This document shows, in pieces, positions 56,655 to 64,000 of a stretch of DNA of 64,000 nucleotides. Made by a program: the position numbers and the translations under genes. Below the pieces are notes generated by a model, which was not told the origin of the DNA, ran no database searches, and worked only from the letters and a program-made list of their open reading frames with translations. This stretch comes from Plumapathes pennacea (lineage: Eukaryota > Cnidaria > Anthozoa > Antipatharia > Myriopathidae): contig OZ038464.1 of the NCBI GenBank assembly GCA_964036295.1, positions 4,901,501-4,965,500 on the forward strand, written 5' to 3'. Position 1 is the first letter of the stretch. The number at the start of each line of letters is the position of its first letter.

Positions 56655-57302
56655 CTGAGGACATCATTCTTCCAGCAATGGCTTTTTTCAGGGAAGCCCA
56701 AGCTTATAGCCGGCCAGAAAAAAAAGATAAAAAAGGTAGTTCCCTGTATGCTATCAGAGAAGATACACATACCCCTGGACAAGATGTTAACAGATTAGGA
56801 ACAGCATGTGCAGTGAAGAAGAAGACAGGAAAGACAAAGGAATATTACCTGATGACATGGAACAAAGTTAGACAAAACGCCACTCAAGGGTTGACAGCGG
56901 AGCGGTGTTTGTTTCAGGAGCGCAAAGCAAAGCATGAGAGCATGAAGATTGACAACCCTTTGGAAGAAAATGGCATTTCTTACTTTGAAGTGAAAAAACC
57001 GAAGTGTTATTTGAACTTAATTGATCACAAGTTGTCCAAAGAGGAGTTGAAAGATTTTCAAGAACGCTTTTCAGCTTATACTTTCATAGACAAAGTGGTA
57101 ATACAACTTGAGTTTAAGCTGCACCATGGAAAATATGAACTGATTAAAATCACACCAGAAGAGCAGCGTAGATTTGACAGGAATTGTGCCATTGGAGCAC
57201 CCATCATTGTCGAGTTGGGCAGAAAAGACACAGTCGTTGGTGTCCTGGGCAAGTCACCTGGCGGCAAACTTGTGCCTGTTTTCCATGAACATGTTGGCAT
57301 GG
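56655..57302 (+). CDS. Gene copy 2, exon: degenerate trypsin-like (pseudo-protease) domain
   Basis: Same borders and phase as copy 1: acceptor ctttctcaag, in-frame ATG at 56678, donor atgg|gtatgt at 57303. The protein differs at about three places (E/K, Q/E and H/R near residues 152-164). The replaced catalytic positions (Lys63, Ile172) are unchanged. The intact frame in both copies argues that the domain is under selection. Confidence 0.7.
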
Positions 57303-57814
57303 GTATGTAAAAATTAATGTAGATATCCTTTCCCAAATAATTGCATTTACTTGTGAGCTAATGATCTTAATTTACTAGTAAGCATATAATTAGAAACATG
57401 GAATTTCAAACAGTGTTGTACTGTACAGTAGATTAGTACACAATTTCTATCCCTGAGTTGGGATGGGACTTTTCTAATTTTAAAATCTGCTTTTCTTTAC
57501 ATTCTACAGTTATCACTCTTATTGGCAATCCCTTGATTTAGTGAGAACTAGAGTGTGTGATGGAAAGAGAACGGGATAGGGAAGGAGTGTCAGAGAGAGC
57601 AAGGACAGCTACAAATACAACTCTGATTGTCCATCAATAACAACTGTATAGTCATTTCAGTGCTTGATATTAACATTTGTTTGGTTGGGCAGGTAAATTT
57701 AAGGCCGGGCAACCAGATATTATGAAACATTCTATTGCTTGAAGTCAATCTACAGTCCAAAGTACAACCAACCTAAAACCTTGATGTCAAGCATTGCATT
57801 TTTTTATTACACAG

Positions 57815-58114
57815 CATACCCATTAGAACCACCTCAGAATGTGAGATTTCCTCACAAGGATTCAACAAGTATTCTGGTGCAGTGGGATGAAGTACCACAG
57901 GGTGATCAGAATAGAGTCATCAAGGGATACAAGGTCATGTGTACAGCATCAAAGAGTGGAGTACAAAAGACGAAAACAGTGTCTGCTCCAACTAATTCTC
58001 TACGCCTGAGAGAGCTGGACAAATTCACAGAGTATGACATCAGTGTCCTGGCATACACTGCTGCTGGAGATGGACCAGCAAGTTCTGCCATGAGAGTGAA
58101 GACAGCTGAAGACA
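57815..58114 (+). CDS. Gene copy 2, exon: fibronectin type III domain 1
   Basis: 300 bp, phase 1-1, acceptor ttattacacag, donor gaca|gtaagt. One residue differs from copy 1 (TASK for TASQ). Confidence 0.9.
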
Positions 58115-58841
58115 GTAAGTTATCTTAATATTGTTTCTTGTGATATTAAAGTATGAGGCTGAGGCTGAGCAGAAGAGGCTCTGCAAGTAACATTTTACTC
58201 GTTCCTGCCCATAACGAATTATCAAATGGCGCTAGCAAATATTACTTCTTGTTCACCTTGTGAGTCTATGTCAATAAGGCTACAGTATTGTATTGTTTTG
58301 GTTAATTTAGACGGTAGTTTAGTTAAGTCTAGGTACTGAAAGCTATATGGCCATGTTTTATACAGGTAGAATAACTCTGGTTATTAGGGACAGGGCATAT
58401 ACAGATCAGGGGAGGACGATGGCAATGTTGGTGAAACAAAACTAATCACAGAAGACAAAAGGAGCATATGAATATTTGAAATTAACGCGATCTCTGGGTC
58501 ATTGTGCTCTCGCCTGAGACTCCAAAATAATGCTTCTTTTTTAGGTTGTCAGGATGTGGACGACAGTTTGAGAAATATGACAGTCATTCTTACTAGTAAG
58601 AAATGATAATAAAAGCAATGAACCTTGGCAAAAATGGAAGAAATTGAGAATCGAATGCCTTTTATGTGAGGTTTTTATTCCATGAGAGGTCCGGGACTTT
58701 CTAAATCAACTTCAGTGATTCCTTCTGTTGGCCAACCAGCCACGACCATGACTGACCATTCACAATCGACCTAATGCAGTATGCTCCTCTCAGACGGGAA
58801 AGAATTTGAGAAATGAATTTATTTTCCTGTTGACCTATTAG

Positions 58842-59138
58842 GACCCAGCTCCCCTCCTCAGAATGTCACAGCTCGCAACAATGGCCCAACAAGTATTCTG
58901 GTGCAGTGGGACGAAGTGCCGCAAGACGATCAGAATGGAGTCATTACAGAATATGCAGTTCTGTTCAAAGATTTAAAGAGTGGAATAGAGGACAGGAAAA
59001 CAGTGAATGCTCCAACTAAGATTCTTGAACTGAGTTCACTGAAGAAATCAAGCAACTACAACATTAGTGTGCAGGCTTCTACAGCAGCTGGAGCTGGACC
59101 AACAAGTGACGTCAAGAAAGTAGCAACACCTGAAGGAG
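58842..59138 (+). CDS. Gene copy 2, exon: fibronectin type III domain 2
   Basis: 297 bp, phase 1-1, acceptor gttgacctattag, donor ggag|gtaagt. Differs from copy 1 at two residues near the end. Confidence 0.9.
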
Positions 59139-59446
59139 GTAAGTATCCATGTTGTGTTCAATATAGAAAAAAACCTTTCCCGTTTTGGACGCCACAAAGC
59201 AGTTGAGCTTACAGGGTTTTCTTTTTGGTAATAAAAACTCGTCATGACGTCATGACAGATCAAGATGTAGAGATACTGGGGCTGATAATATAGTTTTCCA
59301 AATTGAGTAAGATGAGACTGAGTGAAAAGAAAAACGAGAAGAGAAGAAAACTACGGATCACGAGTCAAGACAGTCTTCTGAGTTGAGAAGATCCCCTTTT
59401 CTGACAAACCAACTATTCTGTGCATGCTGTACGTGGATTTATTATA

Positions 59447-59771
59447 TAGACACGAGTGTTTTACTGGAAAATATACCATGCGTAAAATCCATACGAAACT
59501 ACATCCAGGACCCGAGTGGCGTATTTTCCATATCCTCACTAGTGAGGATATCGTTGGCATCATTTCTCGCTTTTGCACGGTTGTTTGTGCAATTTCTCGT
59601 AAAACACTCGTGTCTAATATAATAAAAAGAAAATTACACGGCGGATTGAAGATATGGATTTTATTTTCTCGTGGTAAAAACAACATTTTACTCACTCGCG
59701 AAGCGCTTGTTCGTAAAATATTGTTTTTACCACTCGAAAATAAAATTCATATCTTCACGCCGCCGTGTAAT
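59447..59771. repeat. Two adjacent fold-back repeats (copy 2)
   Basis: Counterpart of 18413-18737. The second hairpin is better paired here (attacacggcgg against ccgccgtgtaat). Confidence 0.75.
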
Positions 59772-61929
59772 ATCCTCTATGTATATTCATATCATTGAAA
59801 TGACTAGATAAATTAATGTTATCAAAAATTGTTCGTTTTTATATCTAACAATAACATAAACACATACATTAAAAAAAAACAGATGGAGTGGATAAACAGC
59901 CACAGGTAGAGAAAGATATACTCAGGGTTGCCATTGTGTGGGAAAAGTCAGGCAAAAGTTCATTTTTTCAAAATCATGGAAAAGTCAGCGAATTTTGCAT
60001 CAAGTCAAGGAAAAGTCTAGACTCTCGTCAAAGTCAGTGGAGAAGCTTCGATAATGATTATGCACAAGACAATGTCATTTCAAAAACATTTTTATGAAGA
60101 TGAAGAAAAACAGTGTGATAACCTTCAAAAGAAACATAAACAAATGCAAAGTTAAGGGAAATCATGTTCATCGGTTAAATGTACATCATACATGGTCATT
60201 AATTTTTTTTTCTAGTCAGTAAAATCTGGTAATATTTATTATTTCAATGAGTGGTAACACTGGTATTATTTGAGGATACAAATATAGCGGCAAGAGGGAA
60301 GAAAGGATAATAGCTGTTTATTAATAATTCTGGAGTTCTGCTACATGTATGTGAATAGTGATAAGCAGTAAAAATACAGTTAAGATGGTTTTGTAGCGCC
60401 AAACCTTGCTGAAACCAAGAACTCTCATGAGACGGAGCTGCAGAGAACAAAAAAGGATTTTGACTAGTTGTTGGTGCACAGGAATTGCACTGAAGACTGA
60501 AAGAAATATCACCAGAAACACATGTTGCCAGAACGTTATAGGAAAAAAAAAGCCTCTTGAAAATCCAACACGAGAAAGCAAATACATATGGCAATATAGC
60601 AGGTTCCTTTTGAATGACAAGCTTTTATAAAACATAAGAGTCATGACTAACAAATGTGAGCAATACTATAAAGAGTTCCATCAATGCATGCTACTGCGAG
60701 GTTCTTTCAGACATTAATAATTATGCTATGGAAAAAAAAAACGATAACTTCAGACAGAAAAGTTAAGGTACTTTTGGTTTTTGTTCTGATATATCTTGGT
60801 TTTACTCTAACTAAAACAACTTAGTTGGTTAAAGGACTGTTCCAGGGTAACTACTGTCTAACGAAGGTTTGGGAGGATGTTTAGTGGACTATTGATAACT
60901 CGATTATTTGCCTGGATTTGTTTCTTTCGTCTTCAATTCACTCTTTCTATTACTGACGTCAGACTATGTTGTTTGTAAAAGTAATCAGCCGGCATTCCAG
61001 GGTTGAATTGGCAACAACACAGTAACCTTTCTCGTTTTCCTACTCAAAACTACAATAACCTTTAGAAGAACGAATCCTTCGCCGTTTTGCCTGTGTAAAA
61101 TCAATCAGGATCAAACTCGACCGGACATAACCAGATCATTTGGATTAAGTTGATTAAGGTTGAAATTTCGTCATAATAGAAACCGCCAAAAGTTTAAATA
61201 ATTTACATGGGTTAAAGCCCGAGAAAACGAACGCACTGTGCTGGGACGGTAAGAGCAGCAATTGCGATGCATTTTCGAGTTTTCTATCGTCTATTTTAAT
61301 CGGGTTCATAATCGGACCCAACAGCATTATACGGTTTCGCGCAGAGTTTTTGGAGCGTTTGATGAAAATTATCTTTGCTTACGAAGTTCAGCTGCTTTGT
61401 CATTGTCGATATTTTCTGTTGCCAGCAATAAACGTTTATTCAGAAGATTTCAAACTATTCTTTTTTTTTTGTTAAAGTGCATATAATCTCTAGAACGATA
61501 ACATCTACGAATACTCGTCTATGAATTTGTAATTTTTTTGTTTCAAAACAGCTTAGAAAAATTTAATATGGCCATTTCTTTCACGTTTAAACTTAGCGAA
61601 AAAGACTTTTGGCAGCAATTTTGAATCATGACCCTAGAAAATAATCCCTGGGTAAAGTTATCTTCTAATATCATGCAATAACCTCTGACCCATTCGTGCT
61701 TCATCTGATGCATAGCCAATCTCAGAATCTGATTTGGGAGTCAACGTTATAAAATCATGACAAAAGATAGAGACAAAAAGCAAACAAACAAAAACAAAGC
61801 GAACCTAAAGAACAACTTCCTAACATGACGTCATGTAAGTAAGTTCTCACGCGGACGCTCGGACGTAACTTCTTGCATGCATTTTTGTCGGCGTGAAAAA
61901 TGTCAAGGTGAAGCTCAAGCTAATCATTA

Positions 61930-63068
61930 TGTTTTACTTGATCAAAGACTATGCAAAGATTAAAAAAATGTAGTTTTAGGCTGATGATACTCAGTTCTCC
62001 TAACAATACTTTGCTATGAACAAAAAGTACCTAAAAAGGACCTTGGCGTAATATTAGACACAATTTTATCCTTCAATGATCATGTCACTACCTTAGTATC
62101 AGATGTCATGGGAAAGCTACGTATGATAAGCAGAATTAAGCACCTCCTAGACCAATCGACATTATTTATTGTAGTTAATTCACTAGTTTTTACCAAGTTA
62201 ATCTACTGTTCTTCAGTATGGTCTGGCACCAGCAAATCTAACATCGCAAAACTGCAACTTGTGCAAACTTTTCCAGCTCATTTACTTTCAGGCAATATCT
62301 TATCATATTTAAACAGCAAAATATAACATCGCAAAACTGCAACTTGTACAAAATTTGGCAGCTCGATTACTCTCAGGCAATATTTGATCACATTTCATCT
62401 ACACTTAAGCAGCTTACACTCAATATCTGACCTCCTTTACATTAAAGACGCCGTACAAATGTTCAAATGCACGAATGGCCTGGTTCCCAGTTATATCAAA
62501 AATTTGTTCATTAATTACATATCCCACATGCACAGTTATAAGACTAGGAATGGTGACTGTCTACAATTCCATTCATGTCAGGCTGCACTAGCTCAGAAAT
62601 CGTTTGTGTATCGTGGCGCTCGTACCCGGAATCCTATATCCAAAAGGATAAGAAGTTTTAATTCCGCAACTTTTTTTAAGAGTAAACTTAAAGCAAAGCT
62701 AATAAACATTTTGCTCAACGCTTGTCCATAGCTACAGTAGTTTGTAGATTTAGTTTTTTTTAACCCTAGCCCACTTATTGTAAGTACAGTCGAACCCCGC
62801 TATTTCGAAGTCACACGGGACATGGAAAAAAGTTCGAAATAGCGGGGTTTCGAAATAGCCGATAGTAAATGAAAAAATAAATCCAAGGGGATTCGGCTTG
62901 ACTTCCAAATAACGGGAACTTCGAATTAACCGAGTTCGAAATAGCGAGGTTCGACTGTATTTTCATACATTTCATTGATGCTATTTTTTGCTCGTTAATC
63001 AGGTATGAAGATCCCTGGAGGGATCCTAATAAACCATATTGTATTGTATTGTATTGTATTGTATTGTA
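61930..63068 (+). pseudogene. LINE fragment in intron 3 (copy 2)
   Basis: Fuller version of 21110-21810: ADDTQFS remnant, LGVILDTILSFNDHV, SSVWSGTSKSNI, then the C-terminal end LLYIKDAVQMFKCTNGLVPS, YKTRNGDCLQF and FKSKLKAKLINILLNACP. The 3' tail is a (TATTG)n run at 63037-63068, longer than in copy 1. CR1/L2-like. A mariner-like MITE is inserted near its end. Confidence 0.8.
62787..62957. mobile_element. Mariner-like MITE, absent from copy 1
   Basis: A 171-bp element with ends cagtcgaaccccgctatttc and gaaatagcgaggttcgactg, flanked by TA (62785-62786 and 62958-62959). Copy 1 has the empty site (attgtaaatattttcgaac near 21710), so insertion postdates the duplication. Confidence 0.9.
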
Positions 63069-63311
63069 TGGACACAGGTTGTGAGAACTAGATCGATTCT
63101 TGGTTTGCAATCATTCCCTGGAGACTCAGAATACAAAGATATCACGGCCATGTTAGTTTCGGGTACAGTAGACGCTACTGAGCAATATTTTGTTAAAGTT
63201 CATCTGTTTCCCTCACCCCCCTCCCCTCCCCCCTCCTCGGTAACTGTCTATAAACACATTCGAGCCAATGTGCTCTAGTATTCTACTGTAGTTTCTTTTC
63301 TGCTCTTTTAG

Positions 63312-63608
63312 GACCCAGCTTCCCACCTCAGAATGTCACAGCTCGTAGCAATGGCCCAACAAGTATTCTGGTGCAGTGGGACGAAGTGCCACAGGATGAT
63401 GGGGATGGAATTATCAAAGGATATGACGTTGTTTTCAAAGACTTAAAGAGTGGCAAAGAGGACATGAAGAGAGTGAATGCTCCAGCTACACGTTTGGAAC
63501 TGAGTTCACTAGAGAAATTCAGAAAATATGACATCAGTGTTCTGGCTTTCACTGCTGCTAGAATTGGACCAGCAAGTTCTGTCCTGCCAGTGATGACTGG
63601 TGAAAAAG
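63312..63608 (+). CDS. Gene copy 2, exon: fibronectin type III domain 3
   Basis: 297 bp, phase 1-1, acceptor ctgctcttttag, donor aaag|gtatag. Shares PPQNVTARSNGPTSILVQW with copy 1 but differs at about eleven residues, including G/R and S/I in the usually conserved AGSGPAS stretch (ARIGPAS here). The next exon, by comparison a NACHT-LRR exon, would lie past the window end. Confidence 0.9.
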
Positions 63609-64000
63609 GTATAGTTAACCTACAATCTTAACCAATCAACTGGCAATTAATGAGTGGGATGATAAAAATCAATTCCCAAAAATGTTTTCGTTTTCACTTC
63701 AGGAACCTCTTGGAATTTGATTATCCCAAATTATCGTTGATACAGCAGTGCTGACTGGCCAGGTCTTGTCTGCAAGAAGTTCTCGTTTCACAGAGTTTTA
63801 AAAACCACAACAGATTTTGACTTGAGCTTCTGCTGACCCAGTGAAAAGTATATCTTATCTACAGTAGGTTTGCCCAGTTGTCATGAGCACTGTAGTTTCA
63901 TTTTCTTATCCATGGACTACAGTTTATGCTACAGCTGTCATATTTTGTTTCAACTGCACATTAAAACAAAACTTATGTTTTGTAATTTGAGTCCATGTTA

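Larger units (their letters stand above)
53040..64000 (+). repeat. Segmental duplication, copy 2
   Basis: Parallel to 11466-22351 and 25369-26490, with leader unit C at its left. Cut by the window end inside the intron before the NACHT exon. Confidence 0.9.

Overview
The window is eukaryotic. It shows long introns with GT/AG borders and symmetrical phase-1 exons, FN3 and NACHT-LRR exons, an intronless rhodopsin-family GPCR, and a dense mix of LINE, BEL/Pao, ISL2EU, piggyBac-like and mariner-like elements. An anthozoan cnidarian, most likely a stony coral, fits best. That is inference from repeat and gene families; no species marker is visible.

The core is a tandemly duplicated innate-immunity-type gene. 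Copy 1 runs from about 11.5 to 30.1 kb. Its order is an exon of about 208 codons that resembles a trypsin-like fold with the catalytic residues replaced, then three single-exon FN3 domains, then one large NACHT + LRR exon, and perhaps a tiny last exon. Copy 2 starts near 53.0 kb with the same first four exons, 41.0 kb downstream of copy 1. It is cut by the window edge before its NACHT exon. A third, older copy of only the 5' leader lies at about 8.0-9.3 kb. All three leader copies keep a candidate noncoding first exon and splice donor.

Left flank (1-8 kb): a three-level nest of mobile elements. A minus-strand LINE with a 14-bp target duplication is interrupted by a plus-strand L1/Tx1-type LINE. 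That LINE is interrupted, a few codons before its stop, by an ISL2EU-type DNA transposon with 72-bp terminal inverted repeats. The transposon carries a THAP-DDE transposase and a small SAP/zinc-finger protein.

Middle (30-50 kb): mariner-like MITE fragments; a BEL/Pao LTR retrotransposon with identical 271-bp LTRs, an altered RT active site and no integrase core; a 1200-bp element flanked by TTAA; a minus-strand GPCR gene (41.3-42.2 kb); an expanded piggyBac-like MITE; and purine-rich minisatellites. Right flank (50-53 kb): a satellite of about four 337-bp units lying between two direct copies of a dispersed repeat.

Identity statements come from reading by eye, not from alignment. Exon borders come from splice consensus and phase, without transcript data.
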